Of a stretch of DNA of 64,000 bases, positions 8,373 through 17,473 are shown piece by piece (within the stretch, counting starts at the first letter, position 1; each line of letters begins with the position of its first letter). A program made the position numbers and the translations under genes. The notes beneath the pieces were generated by a model. The model did not search any database. It was not told the DNA's origin and saw only the letters and a list, made by a program, of their open reading frames with translations. The stretch comes from Scleromatobacter sp039920745 (lineage in GTDB: Bacteria; Pseudomonadota; Gammaproteobacteria; Burkholderiales; Burkholderiaceae_C), in the NCBI GenBank assembly GCA_039920745.1, contig JBDSDD010000092.1, forward strand, positions 48,867-112,866. The letters run 5' to 3'.

Positions 8373-9986
8373 TCATCGCGACACGAGAAACACCTGCACC
8401 GACAAGGGGCCGGCTGGCATGTCCAGGATGCCGTCGGCACCCACCGGCAGCCCCTCGTTCGGCGCGGCGGAACCGGAGCCCGGATAGAGGCGCTGCAGCC
8501 TGGCGTTGGCCGGCAGGCCGGCGAGGGTGGCGGCGCCCGCGACCTCGCCGTAGTTGATGACGACGACGGTCTGTTCGTGGGCGTCGACCCGCTGGAAACT
8601 CATCGTCCTGCCGTCGACGCGCGGCGCCGCGTAGCGGCCAGTCGCGATCGACGAATGCGTGTTGCGCAGGTGCAGCATGGCCGTGTAGAACGCCAGCGTC
8701 GAGTCGGGGTTCGCACGTTCGGCCTCGGCGTTGTTCGCTGCCAGGTTGGTCGACGGCGTGCTGTACGGCTTGCCGGTGGTGAAGCCGCCGCCCGGCGTCC
8801 AGCTCATCGGGCCACGCAGGCGGCCGTCCTGGCTGGGCGTGTCCACTTCCGACATCCCCAGCTCCTCGCCGTAGTACACATAAGGGGTACCGGGCTGCAG
8901 CAGGTAGGCCGCCGCGGCCACACGCACGCGCGCCGGGTTGCCGTCCATCGCGTTCCACAGCCGCTTGCCAGCGAAATGGTCGTGGTTCGACACCATCGTG
9001 CCGAGTGAGTCGGGTGCGGTGAGGAAGTAGTCAGCGACGTCATGGATCGCCTTCTCGTCGCCGAGCCCGGCCTGCACCAGTGCGTCGCTGTGGCCGAACG
9101 CGAATGCCGAACCGCAGGCGCCGGGCGCGGCGAAGCCGATCGGGTCGGGCGGCGATTCGCACACCATCACGTGCGGGTGGTCGATGTCGAGCTCGCGCCG
9201 CAGCTGGCCCAGGAACGGGTAGTTCTCGGGCTGCAGGCTCCAGCCCTGCGGGCCGTTCTCGAACAGGTGGCCCACCGCATCGACGCGGAAGCCGTCGACG
9301 CCGTGGTTCAGCCAGAAGCGAAGGCTGTCCAGGTGATAGGCGACGACCGCCGGGTTGCGCAGGTTGAAGTCCGGCATGTCCTTGCCGAACTGGGCGAAGT
9401 ACGCGCCGGTGGGCGTCATCGTCCAGGGGTCCTCGTCGAAGATGCGCCAGCCGGCGGGCTTGGTGTCCTCCCACACGTACCAGTCGCGCCAGGGGTTCGC
9501 TTTGGCCGACGCGGATTGCACGAACAGCGGGTTCTGGTTCGAACTGTGGTTGATCACGTAATCCAGGATGATGCCGATGCCGTGCGCATGCGCCTGGCGC
9601 ACCAGCTCGTCGAAGTCGGCCAGCGTGCCGTAGGCCGGCTCGATGGCGCGGTAGTCGGTGACGGCGTAGCCGTGGTCGTGGTCGCCGCTGGCGGTGATCG
9701 GCATCAGCCACAGGCCCTTGATGCCGAGCGCCTGCAGGTAGTCCAGGCGCTGCGCGAGCCCGCGCAGGTCGCCGATGCCGTTGCCGTCGCTGTCCTGGTA
9801 GGCGCGCACGAAGACCTCCATGAACGCGCCGTGCTCCCAGCCGGCGGGCAACGGCGCGGCCTGCGGCACCTGGCGCACCGCGGCGATGTCCACGCCCGGG
9901 TTGGGCGGGGTCGCGCAGGCCGCCAGCAGGGCGCAGCAGACCGAGGCGAGCGGGGCGCGGAGCGAGTGGCGGAGGAAGGAGATCAT
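8373..9986 (-). CDS. GH13 alpha-glucosidase/alpha-amylase lipoprotein
   Basis: Predicted lipoprotein of 537 residues (signal ending LLAACATPP), so it probably acts at the outer membrane or in the periplasm on alpha-glucan oligosaccharides. The GH13 catalytic set is intact: DYVINHSS (region I), GFRVDA with nucleophile Asp236, VCESPP with acid/base Glu277 and SNHDHF with transition-state Asp336. The YQDSDGNGIGDLRGL calcium/loop motif and the EELGMSE segment resemble oligo-1,6-glucosidase/trehalose-synthase-like enzymes rather than classic endo-amylases, but the exact bond specificity is not decidable. It diverges from the pullulanase gene across a 161-base spacer that holds a candidate operator, which suggests shared control by maltodextrin or starch. 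Confidence 0.88.
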   Translation of the reverse strand: MISFLRHSLRAPLASVCCALLAACATPPNPGVDIAAVRQVPQAAPLPAGWEHGAFMEVFVRAYQDSDGNGIGDLRGLAQRLDYLQALGIKGLWLMPITASGDHDHGYAVTDYRAIEPAYGTLADFDELVRQAHAHGIGIILDYVINHSSNQNPLFVQSASAKANPWRDWYVWEDTKPAGWRIFDEDPWTMTPTGAYFAQFGKDMPDFNLRNPAVVAYHLDSLRFWLNHGVDGFRVDAVGHLFENGPQGWSLQPENYPFLGQLRRELDIDHPHVMVCESPPDPIGFAAPGACGSAFAFGHSDALVQAGLGDEKAIHDVADYFLTAPDSLGTMVSNHDHFAGKRLWNAMDGNPARVRVAAAAYLLQPGTPYVYYGEELGMSEVDTPSQDGRLRGPMSWTPGGGFTTGKPYSTPSTNLAANNAEAERANPDSTLAFYTAMLHLRNTHSSIATGRYAAPRVDGRTMSFQRVDAHEQTVVVINYGEVAGAATLAGLPANARLQRLYPGSGSAAPNEGLPVGADGILDMPAGPLSVQVFLVSR

Positions 9987-10020
9987 GGTCTCGAGGCTGG
10001 TTGTTGCCGTGTTGTCGGCG

Positions 10021-10035
10021 TGTAGTCAAAGTACA
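10021..10035. promoter_or_regulatory. Candidate LacI-type operator, copy 1
   Basis: TGTAGTCAAAGTACA is an imperfect dyad (TGTA/TACA arms) in the spacer between the divergent GH13 and pullulanase genes. It matches 11 of 15 bases with each of two sites upstream of glucokinase. A palindrome of this size with a CG-poor centre is the kind of site bound by LacI-family sugar regulators; the regulator itself is not in the window. Its location could control both genes. Confidence 0.5.
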
Positions 10036-10147
10036 TCATAAAGCCAACAAGATTCACGCTCCGATGAGGGAAACCCATGCGCAAGTTTCGGCGCGAGGTG
10101 AAATAGCATGTAGCATTCCTTCCTGAGAAAAAAGAGGCAACACGCTT

Positions 10148-12928
10148 GTGAAGCAAAACTACTTCAGGCGGACGGCGAGGCTCGACGGCCGCGTTGCTGC
10201 AGGCTTTCTGTTCGCGCTCGCCGCTGCGATGGCGCAGGCCGCAGAGCCTGCCGATGCGGCCGCGTTGCGCGCGGCATGTGACGCGCCGCAGTTCGCGACG
10301 ACGCTGGTGCCGGTCGTCGCCAGCGCGGCCGCCCCGGCGCGCGCGGTCGCGCTGTCGCAGACCTTGTTCCAGTGGCCCGCGCTGCCGTCGCAAGGCCACT
10401 TCGTTCTGGTCTCGTCGATGACGGGTGCGCTCGTCGCCAAGACGGGCGAGCCCGTGAGTGGCGCGGACGACACGCTGGCGCTGACCATCTCCACCGAGCC
10501 TGTGCCGTCGGCGCTCGCGCAGCGCTTCAAGTACGTGGGCGCTGGCGCGGTGCTGCTGGCCCGCGAGCCGGCGCGCGTGACGCGCGCCCTGCGCGGGCAG
10601 GCGCTGGTCGTGCGCGAGGACGACCACGGCCGCGTGCTCGATGCCAGCGCACTGCAGATCGCCGGCGCGCTCGACGATGCCTACGCGCCCGCTGCGACCC
10701 TCAGCGACCTGGGCGTGACGCCCACCCGCGACGCGACGCGCTTCGCCGTCTGGGCGCCGACGGCGCAGGCTGTCAATGTCTGCCTGCATGCCGACGCGGA
10801 GGGCCGCGCCATCGCGGTCGCCGCGCTGGCCCGCGACGACGTCACCGGCGCGTGGCGCGGCAAGGTGGCGGGTGCGCGCCTGGGCAGCTACTTCACCTAC
10901 CTGGTCGATGTCTTCGTGCCGGGCACGGGCCTGGTGCGCAACCGCGTCACCGACCCCTACTCGATCAGCCTGAACGCCGACTCGCGTCGCAGCTACATCG
11001 GCGCGCTGGCCGACGCCGCGCTGATGCCGCGCGACTGGCCGAGCGACGCCGCGCCCGCCAGCGTGCGCCGCCCGGTCGACATGGCGATCTACGAGTTGCA
11101 CTTGCGCGATTTCTCGATCGGCGACGCCAGCGTGCCCGCCGCGCACCGCGGCAAGTACCTCGCGTTCACCGATGCGGCCAGCGCCGGCATGCGCCACCTG
11201 CGTGCGCTGGCCCAGGCGGGCCTGACGGACGTGCACCTGCTGCCGGTGTTCGACCTGGCGAGCGTGCCCGAGCGCGGTTGCACGACGCCCAGGATCAGCG
11301 GCGGCCCGGCCGACGAGACGCAGCAGGCGGCCGTCGTCGCGGGCGCGGCCACCGACTGTTTCAACTGGGGCTATGACCCGTTGCACTACAACGCGCCCGA
11401 AGGCAGCTACGCGACGAATGCCGACGACGGCGCCGTTCGCGTGCGCGAGTTCCGCGCCATGGTGCAGGGCCTGCACCGCGCCGGGCTGCGCGTGGGCATG
11501 GACGTCGTCTACAACCACACGTCGAGCAGCGGCCAGCACGCGCAGTCGGTGCTCGATCGTGTCGTACCCGGCTACTACCAGCGGCTGGACGCCAGCGGCG
11601 GTGTCGAGCATTCGACCTGCTGCGACAACACCGCCACCGAGAACCTGATGATGGGCAAGCTGCTCGTCGACTCGGTCGCGCAGTGGGCCGTGGCGTACCA
11701 CGTGGACTCGTTCCGCTTCGACTTGATGGGCCACCAGCCGCGCGCCGTCATGGAGACGTTGCAGCGCCGGCTCCAGGGCGCGACGGGCCGCGAGATCCCG
11801 CTGGTGGGCGAGGGGTGGAACTTCGGGGAGGTGGCCGACGGTGCACGCTTCGTGCAGGCCTCCCAGCTGTCGCTCAACGGCACCGGCATCGGCACGTTCA
11901 GCGACCGCGCGCGCGACGCCGTGCGCGGCGGCTCGGCCACCGACAGCTCGCACCTGCGCGCCGACCAGGGCTGGATCAACGGCGAGTTCTACGACCCGAA
12001 TGGCATCAGTGTGGGTGGAAAAAGCGCCACCCGCGAGAACCTGCTGGACGCCGCCGACCTGATCCGCATCGGCCTGGCCGGCTCGGTGCGCGACATGACG
12101 CTCCAAACCTGGCGCGGCCCGACGCTGGCGTTCGACAAGATCGCGTACGGCAGCCAGCCCGCCGGCTACGCCAGCCAGCCCGGCGAAGCGGTGAACTACG
12201 TCGAGAACCACGACAACCAGACGCTGTTCGACAACAACCTGCTCAAGCTGCCGCTGGCCACCTCCGGCGCCGACCGCGCCCGCGTGCAGATCCTCGGCGC
12301 CGCCGTCGTCGCATTCAGCCAGGGCGTCGCGTACTTCCACGCCGGCGTCGACCTGCTGCGCTCGAAGTCCTTCGACAAGAACAGCTTCGACTCGGGCGAC
12401 TGGTTCAACCGCCTCGACTGGACCGCGACCGACAACGGCTTCGGCGCCGGTCTGCCGCCGCGGCAGGACAACGCCGACCTGTGGGCGATGGAGCGACCGC
12501 TGCTGGCTGACGCGTCGCTCAGGCCCACGCCCGCGGACATCGCCTGGACGCGCGACGCGTTCCGCGACCTGTTGCGCATCCGCGCGAGCACGCCGCTGTT
12601 CCATCTCGCGTCCGCCGCCGCCGTACGCGAGCGCATCAGCTTCCCCGCCAGCGGCCCGACGCAGGAGCCGACCATCGTCGCCGAGCTGATCGACGGCCGC
12701 GGCCTGGCCGGCGCGCAGTTCGACGCGGTGCTGGTCGTGCTCAATGCCGACAAGCAGCCACACGCGCTGGACCTTCCCGCGCTGCGCGGCCGGCACTGGC
12801 AGCTGCACCCGGTTCATCTCGCGGCGCGCGCGGCTGACACGCGCATCGCCAAGGAGGCCCGCGTCGACGACGCCGCGGGTCGCTTCACGGTGCCTGCGCG
12901 CAGCGCCATTGTCTTCGTCGCGCGCTGA
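10148..12928 (+). CDS. pulA: Secreted type I pullulanase (alpha-1,6-glucan debranching)
   Basis: Hydrolyses alpha-1,6 branch points of pullulan, starch or glycogen fragments. The 926-residue protein starts at a GTG with AGAGG upstream; later starts would remove the signal peptide (about residues 1-32, ending MAQAA). The order is: N-terminal beta domain (about 33-160), CBM48-like early set around FAVWAPTAQAVNVCL, the pullulanase signature FNWGYDPLHYN, region I DVVYNHT, FRFDLMG with nucleophile Asp525, GEGWNF with Glu555, VNYVENHD with Asp689, and a C-terminal beta domain. The extended N-terminus resembles the PulA/dextrinase group of Klebsiella. It is followed after 24 bases by a second GH13 gene on the same strand, so the two are probably co-transcribed. 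Confidence 0.9.
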   Translation: MKQNYFRRTARLDGRVAAGFLFALAAAMAQAAEPADAAALRAACDAPQFATTLVPVVASAAAPARAVALSQTLFQWPALPSQGHFVLVSSMTGALVAKTGEPVSGADDTLALTISTEPVPSALAQRFKYVGAGAVLLAREPARVTRALRGQALVVREDDHGRVLDASALQIAGALDDAYAPAATLSDLGVTPTRDATRFAVWAPTAQAVNVCLHADAEGRAIAVAALARDDVTGAWRGKVAGARLGSYFTYLVDVFVPGTGLVRNRVTDPYSISLNADSRRSYIGALADAALMPRDWPSDAAPASVRRPVDMAIYELHLRDFSIGDASVPAAHRGKYLAFTDAASAGMRHLRALAQAGLTDVHLLPVFDLASVPERGCTTPRISGGPADETQQAAVVAGAATDCFNWGYDPLHYNAPEGSYATNADDGAVRVREFRAMVQGLHRAGLRVGMDVVYNHTSSSGQHAQSVLDRVVPGYYQRLDASGGVEHSTCCDNTATENLMMGKLLVDSVAQWAVAYHVDSFRFDLMGHQPRAVMETLQRRLQGATGREIPLVGEGWNFGEVADGARFVQASQLSLNGTGIGTFSDRARDAVRGGSATDSSHLRADQGWINGEFYDPNGISVGGKSATRENLLDAADLIRIGLAGSVRDMTLQTWRGPTLAFDKIAYGSQPAGYASQPGEAVNYVENHDNQTLFDNNLLKLPLATSGADRARVQILGAAVVAFSQGVAYFHAGVDLLRSKSFDKNSFDSGDWFNRLDWTATDNGFGAGLPPRQDNADLWAMERPLLADASLRPTPADIAWTRDAFRDLLRIRASTPLFHLASAAAVRERISFPASGPTQEPTIVAELIDGRGLAGAQFDAVLVVLNADKQPHALDLPALRGRHWQLHPVHLAARAADTRIAKEARVDDAAGRFTVPARSAIVFVAR

Positions 12929-12952
12929 GGCGACTCTCATTCCTTCGAACTG

Positions 12953-14824
12953 ATGACCATGCACCACCCCCGAAAAATCTCCGCCGCCGTCCTGATCGCC
13001 GCCACGTCGCTGGGCGCGAGCGCCGCCGACGACGTCGCCTCGCAGGCCACGCCGGCCCAGGTCGAACGCATCGAACCTGCCTTCTGGTGGGTCGGCATGA
13101 AGAGCGACAAGCTGCAGCTGATGGTGCACGGCCCGCACATCGCGGACGCCGCGCCGCAGATCCCCGACGCGGCGGCGGCGGGCGTGCGCATCGAGTCGGT
13201 GTCGCGCGTCGCCAATCCGAACTACCTGTTCATCGACCTGCGCATCGCGCCGGACGCCGCGCCAGGCCCTGTCGACATCGTCTTCAGCCGCGGCGAGCAG
13301 CGCTTCCACGCGCCGTTCGAATTGCGGGCGCGTGCGCCGGGCTCGGCGCAGCGGCGCAGCTTCGATTCGTCGGACGTCATCCTCAACCTCGTGCCCGACC
13401 GCTTCGCCAACGGCAACCCGGCCAACGACACCGTGCCCGGCTACGGCGACGCGGCCAGGCGAGGCGACGACGAGGCCGGCCGCCACGGCGGCGACATCCA
13501 GGGCATCGTCGACCACCTCGACTACTTCCAGGGCCTGGGGGTGACGATGCTGTGGCCCACGCCGCTCACCGAGAACAAGCAGCCCAAGTACTCGTACCAT
13601 GGCTACGCCGCCACCGACACCTACAAGATCGACCCGCGCTTCGGCACGAACGAGGCCTACCGCAGCATGGTGGCCGCGGCGCACGACAAGGGCATCGGCG
13701 TGATCCTCGATGTGGTGCTCAACCACATCGGCTCCGAGCACTGGTGGATGCACGACATGCCGGCGCCGGACTGGATCGGCTTCGACGGCCAGTTCGTGCA
13801 GACGCAGCATGCGCGCACGACCGCGAGCGACCCGTACGCGTCACGCGCGGACGCGCGGATCTACACCGATGGCTGGTTCGGTCCGAACATGCCCGACATG
13901 AACCAGCGCAACCCGTTCCTGGCCACCTACCAGATCCAGAACGCGATCTGGTGGGTCGAGTACGCCGGACTGGCTGGCCTGCGCGTTGACACCTGGGGCT
14001 ATTCCGACCAGGCCTTCCTGAAAGAGTGGACGCGCCGCGTGACGCAGGAATATCCGCGCCTCAACATCGTGGGGGAGGAATGGACCGCCCAGCCCACCGT
14101 GCTGGCGCACTGGCTGCGCGGCGGCCTGCCGAGCGCGATGGACTTCCCGCTCAACGGCACGCTGCGCAAGTCGCTCGTGGCCGACGGCGACACGCTGCAT
14201 TCGGGCCTGATGGAGCTGTACGAAGGCCTCGTCAACGACGTGCTCTATCCGGAGCCGTCCAAGCTGGTACTTTTCGAAGGCAACCACGACCTGCCTCGCC
14301 TCTACAGCGCGCTCAAGGACGACGTCGGCCTGACCAAGATGGCGCTGGCCTACGTGATGACGATGCCGCGCGTGCCGCAGATGTACTACGGCACCGAGAT
14401 CCTGATGACCAGCCCCACCGTGCGCGACGACGGCAAGGCGCGCCAGGATTTCCCTGGCGGCTGGGCCGGCGACAAGGTCAACGCATTCACCGGCAAGGGC
14501 CTGACGGCCAAGCAGAAGGACATGCAGGCTTTCGTGCGCCGGTTGCTGAACTGGCGCAAGACGCAGACGACCGTGCACCACGGCAAGCTGATGCATTTCG
14601 TGCCCGAGAACGGCACCTACGCCTGGTTCCGCTACGACGCCGACTCCACCGTGATGGTGGTGATCAACAAGAACGCGAGCGAGACCGTGCTGGATCTGTC
14701 GCGCTTCAAGGAAGTGCTCAAGACGCCGTCCAGCGCGCTGGACGTGCTCGCGGACAGGACCGTCAAGCTCGGTGCCACCGTGAAGCTGCCGGCGCTCTCA
14801 GTCAAGATCTTCGAGTTGCGTTGA
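12953..14824 (+). CDS. Exported cyclomaltodextrinase/neopullulanase-like GH13
   Basis: 623-residue GH13 enzyme with an N-terminal signal peptide (cut near ASAADD). Residues about 35-125 match the layout of the N-terminal cyclomaltodextrinase domain (IEPAFWWVGMKSDKLQLMVHG), then the catalytic barrel follows: DVVLNHIG, LRVDTWGY with Asp346, VGEEW with Glu375, and EGNHD with Asp446. The FANGNPANDTV and GGDIQGIVDHLDY segments are typical of SusA/neopullulanase-like enzymes that open cyclodextrins and cut maltodextrins in the periplasm. It lies 24 bases after pulA. No clear ribosome-binding site precedes the ATG at 12953, and a second in-frame ATG is at 12959. The product likely feeds glucose and maltose to the glucokinase encoded next. 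Confidence 0.87.
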   Translation: MTMHHPRKISAAVLIAATSLGASAADDVASQATPAQVERIEPAFWWVGMKSDKLQLMVHGPHIADAAPQIPDAAAAGVRIESVSRVANPNYLFIDLRIAPDAAPGPVDIVFSRGEQRFHAPFELRARAPGSAQRRSFDSSDVILNLVPDRFANGNPANDTVPGYGDAARRGDDEAGRHGGDIQGIVDHLDYFQGLGVTMLWPTPLTENKQPKYSYHGYAATDTYKIDPRFGTNEAYRSMVAAAHDKGIGVILDVVLNHIGSEHWWMHDMPAPDWIGFDGQFVQTQHARTTASDPYASRADARIYTDGWFGPNMPDMNQRNPFLATYQIQNAIWWVEYAGLAGLRVDTWGYSDQAFLKEWTRRVTQEYPRLNIVGEEWTAQPTVLAHWLRGGLPSAMDFPLNGTLRKSLVADGDTLHSGLMELYEGLVNDVLYPEPSKLVLFEGNHDLPRLYSALKDDVGLTKMALAYVMTMPRVPQMYYGTEILMTSPTVRDDGKARQDFPGGWAGDKVNAFTGKGLTAKQKDMQAFVRRLLNWRKTQTTVHHGKLMHFVPENGTYAWFRYDADSTVMVVINKNASETVLDLSRFKEVLKTPSSALDVLADRTVKLGATVKLPALSVKIFELR

Positions 14825-14850
14825 AAGTTAAGGTTAATAAAAAATTAATG

Positions 14851-14865
14851 TGTATTCAGACTACG
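14851..14865. promoter_or_regulatory. Candidate LacI-type operator, copy 2
   Basis: TGTATTCAGACTACG; its reverse complement CGTAGTCTGAATACA matches the site at 10021-10035 at 11 of 15 positions. It lies 26 bases after the GH13 stop and about 97 bases (centre to centre) upstream of copy 3, a spacing that would allow DNA looping by a tetrameric repressor. That functional reading is inference. Confidence 0.42.
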
Positions 14866-14935
14866 ATTTGACACATGGAGTCAGTCTGGTGGGCTGCGAT
14901 CGTTCGCAGGGAAGCATCTATTTGAACTGCCGCAG

Positions 14936-14964
14936 TTGATCTAAAACCGTAGGTAAACTACATT
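14936..14964 (+). promoter_or_regulatory. glk promoter overlapped by operator copy 3
   Basis: TTGATC and TACATT are separated by exactly 17 bases (each matches 4 of 6 of the sigma-70 consensus). The dyad CGTAGGTAAACTACA at 14948-14962 covers the spacer and -10 element, the usual geometry for repression. The remaining 70 bases lead to the glucokinase ATG at 15035. Confidence 0.5.
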
Positions 14965-15034
14965 CTCGACTTTCGTCGCGGATGCAGGCTTCACGTCGCC
15001 CGCTTGTCCCTCTTTCAGCGAGCTCCTCCGGTCC

Positions 15035-16015
15035 ATGACTGTTGCCAACACCTCCAGCTTTCCGCGCCTGATGGGCGACGTCGGCGGCACCAACGCCCGT
15101 TTCGCCGTCCAGGAGGCGCCGGGCGCGCAGCCGACACAGGTGGTGACCTACCCGGTCGTGGAGTACCCGAACTTCGACGACTGCATGAAGGCCTACGTGG
15201 CGCAGCTCACCTGCGCGCGGCCGCGCCAGGCGGCCGTGGGCATCGCGAACCCGATCGTCGGCGACCGCGTGCGCATGACCAACTTCCACTGGGCGTTCTC
15301 GATCGAGGCGGTGCGCCAGGCGCTGGGCTTCGATCGCCTGCTGCTGATCAACGATTTCACCGCGCTGGCGCTGTCGCTGCCAGCCCTGCAGCCGGAACAC
15401 CTGAAGCGCATCGGCACGCGCGGCACGATCGATCCCAAAGGCGCGATCGGGCTCCTCGGCCCGGGCACCGGCCTGGGCGTCTCGGGCTTGCTGCACGACA
15501 CGTCCGGCCACACGGTGCCGCTGGGCGGCGAGGGCGGACACGTGAGCCTCGCGCCGGCGAACGCGCGCGAGGACAGGGTCGTCGCGGCGCTGCGCGACAA
15601 GTTCGGGCACGCGTCGGCCGAACGGGCCTTGTCGGGCATGGGCCTGGTCAATCTCTACGAGGCACTCTGCACGATTGACGGCGTCGGCGCGCAGGCGCTC
15701 GACCCCGCCGGCGTCACCAATGCCGCGACCGCCGGGTCGGACCTGCGCTGCGTCGAAGCGGTCGAGATCTTCTTCGGCTTGCTGGGCAGCGTCGCGGGCA
15801 ACCTGGCGTTGACGCTGGGCTCGCGCGGCGGCATCTACATCGGCGGCGGCATCATCCCGCGCCTGGGCGACTGGGTCGACCGCTCCACCTTCCGCGAGCG
15901 CTTCGTCGCCAAGGGCCGCTTCCGCGACTACCTCGACGCCATCCCGACATGGCTGATCCATGCGGAGACGTCGCCGGCGCTGATCGGGGCGGCGAGGGCG
16001 CTCGACGAGCTCTGA
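15035..16015 (+). CDS. glk: Glucokinase
   Basis: ATP-dependent phosphorylation of glucose to glucose-6-phosphate in the cytoplasm. The 326-residue protein has the Glk family order: phosphate-binding GDVGGTNARFA near the N-terminus, LLLINDFTALALSLP with the catalytic Asp, GPGTGLGVS (ATP/sugar loop) and the ExGH-type sugar-contact motif GGEGGHVSLAP. GIYIGGGIIPRL forms the C-terminal nucleotide-binding part. The length is normal. It is preceded by two candidate operator dyads shared with the alpha-glucan genes, which supports control by the same sugar signal. No T-run terminator follows; a hairpin at 16066-16086 lacks one. Confidence 0.93.
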   Translation: MTVANTSSFPRLMGDVGGTNARFAVQEAPGAQPTQVVTYPVVEYPNFDDCMKAYVAQLTCARPRQAAVGIANPIVGDRVRMTNFHWAFSIEAVRQALGFDRLLLINDFTALALSLPALQPEHLKRIGTRGTIDPKGAIGLLGPGTGLGVSGLLHDTSGHTVPLGGEGGHVSLAPANAREDRVVAALRDKFGHASAERALSGMGLVNLYEALCTIDGVGAQALDPAGVTNAATAGSDLRCVEAVEIFFGLLGSVAGNLALTLGSRGGIYIGGGIIPRLGDWVDRSTFRERFVAKGRFRDYLDAIPTWLIHAETSPALIGAARALDEL

Positions 16016-16198
16016 CCTTGGCTCGCCAGCGCCGCTGCCGGGCCGAGCCGAACCGCCACACGATCTGCGAGACCTGGCACCTCGCAAGACCGCGGTCGGC
16101 GATACGACGATAGGGGTTTTCCGTCTCTTCATCTACGGGAAGATCTCGGGGCTCCGGCGGTCGATCGCTCTATGATTTCCTCGAGCCGGAGGTATCGC

Positions 16199-17473
16199 AT
16201 GCGACGAAGGGTCCTGGTCTCGATGGCGATGGGAATGGCCGCTCCGGCGGCTTGGGCGATCCCGCTCGATCGGGACGCCGTGGCCGTGGGAGATCGCGGC
16301 TCGGAGATCGTGTTGTCGTTGATGCCCTATTCCGGCACCGAGCGACGCCAGTTCGACGCCTGGGTTGCGCAGTTCAACGCGGACCAGCCGCGCTGGCACG
16401 CACGCATCGTCGCGACGGCACCCGAGACCTACAAGGCCGGGCTCGCCGGCCGCATCGCCGATCCGAACGACGGCGCCGACCTTTACTACTGGTTCGCCGG
16501 GACGCGCCTGCGCGAATTCGCGCAGCGCCAGCTCGTCGCCCCGCTGGACGACCTGTGGCGCGACAACGCCCTCGACAACTCGTTTTCCAAGGCGTTGACG
16601 GAGTCGGTGTCGTGGCGCGGGCGGCCCTTCGCGGTGCCGCTGAACTACTACCAATGGGGCTTCTACTATCGCAAGTCGACGTTCGCGCGCACCAGGCTGG
16701 CGGTGCCGACGACCTGGCCGCAGATGCGCGCGCTCGCCGCATCGGCGCGCGCCCAGGGCATGGCGCCGACCGTGCTCGGCCTGGGCGACAACTGGGCCAG
16801 CGCCGCCTGGTTCGACTACCTCGACCTGCGCCTGAACGGGCTCGACTTCCACCTCGCGCTGACGCAGGGGCGTGTCACGTTCACCGACCCCCGCGTGCGC
16901 ACCGTCTTCGAGGCCTGGCAGGCGATCCGCGACGATCACTGGTACCTGCCCGAGGCGCTGGAGCTCACGTGGCGCGAGGCCGCGCCCTACCTGCTGCGCG
17001 ATCGCGCCGCCACCTACCTGATGGCCAATTTCTTCGAGAGCGGCCTGCCTGAGGCCGTGCGCGCCGACATCGGTTTCTTTCCGTTCCCCCGGTTGCGCGA
17101 CGACATGGCGGACTACGAGGAAGCGCCCACCGACGTGCTGGTGCTGTCGGCGCGCGCCCGCAACCGCGCCGGCGCAGCGGCCTTCCTGGCCTGGACCTGT
17201 CGTCCCGAGATCCAGGCCATGCTGGCGCAGCCCTACGGCAAGCTGGCGACGCATCGCGCGCTGCCGTTGCCCGAGGATCCGCTGGTGCGTGCCGGCGCGC
17301 TGCTGCTGCGCCAGGCGGCGGGGCTGGCCCAGTATTTCGACCGCGACAGCAACGGCGAACTGGCCACCGCCGGCCTGCAGGTCTTCAACGACTTCGTCCG
17401 GCAGGGCCTGCCCGTGGCCGCGGCACAGGCGCGACTGGAAGCGGTGCGCAAGCGCATGCCCGTCGCCGCATGA
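16199..17473 (+). CDS. Periplasmic sugar-binding protein (family 1), sensor partner
   Basis: Extracellular solute-binding protein of the carbohydrate (family 1) class, 424 residues from the ATG at 16199, chosen because CCGGAGGT ends six bases upstream; an upstream ATG at 16172 has no such site. Residues 1-21 are a signal peptide with Arg-rich start (MRRRVLVS) and cleavage near AWA. Seen: alternating Rossmann-like lobes, WYLPEALELTW, and aromatic residues suited to stacking sugar rings. There are no ABC permease or ATPase genes beside it. Instead its TGA overlaps the ATG of a hybrid histidine kinase, so it most likely acts as the periplasmic input of that kinase rather than in transport (inference). 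The ligand is probably a sugar given the neighbouring glucan genes. Confidence 0.8.
   Translation: MRRRVLVSMAMGMAAPAAWAIPLDRDAVAVGDRGSEIVLSLMPYSGTERRQFDAWVAQFNADQPRWHARIVATAPETYKAGLAGRIADPNDGADLYYWFAGTRLREFAQRQLVAPLDDLWRDNALDNSFSKALTESVSWRGRPFAVPLNYYQWGFYYRKSTFARTRLAVPTTWPQMRALAASARAQGMAPTVLGLGDNWASAAWFDYLDLRLNGLDFHLALTQGRVTFTDPRVRTVFEAWQAIRDDHWYLPEALELTWREAAPYLLRDRAATYLMANFFESGLPEAVRADIGFFPFPRLRDDMADYEEAPTDVLVLSARARNRAGAAAFLAWTCRPEIQAMLAQPYGKLATHRALPLPEDPLVRAGALLLRQAAGLAQYFDRDSNGELATAGLQVFNDFVRQGLPVAAAQARLEAVRKRMPVAA

Noticed and set aside
16066..16086. Terminator after glk
   Set aside because: TGCGAG/CTCGCA can pair, but no T-run follows and the stem is short.
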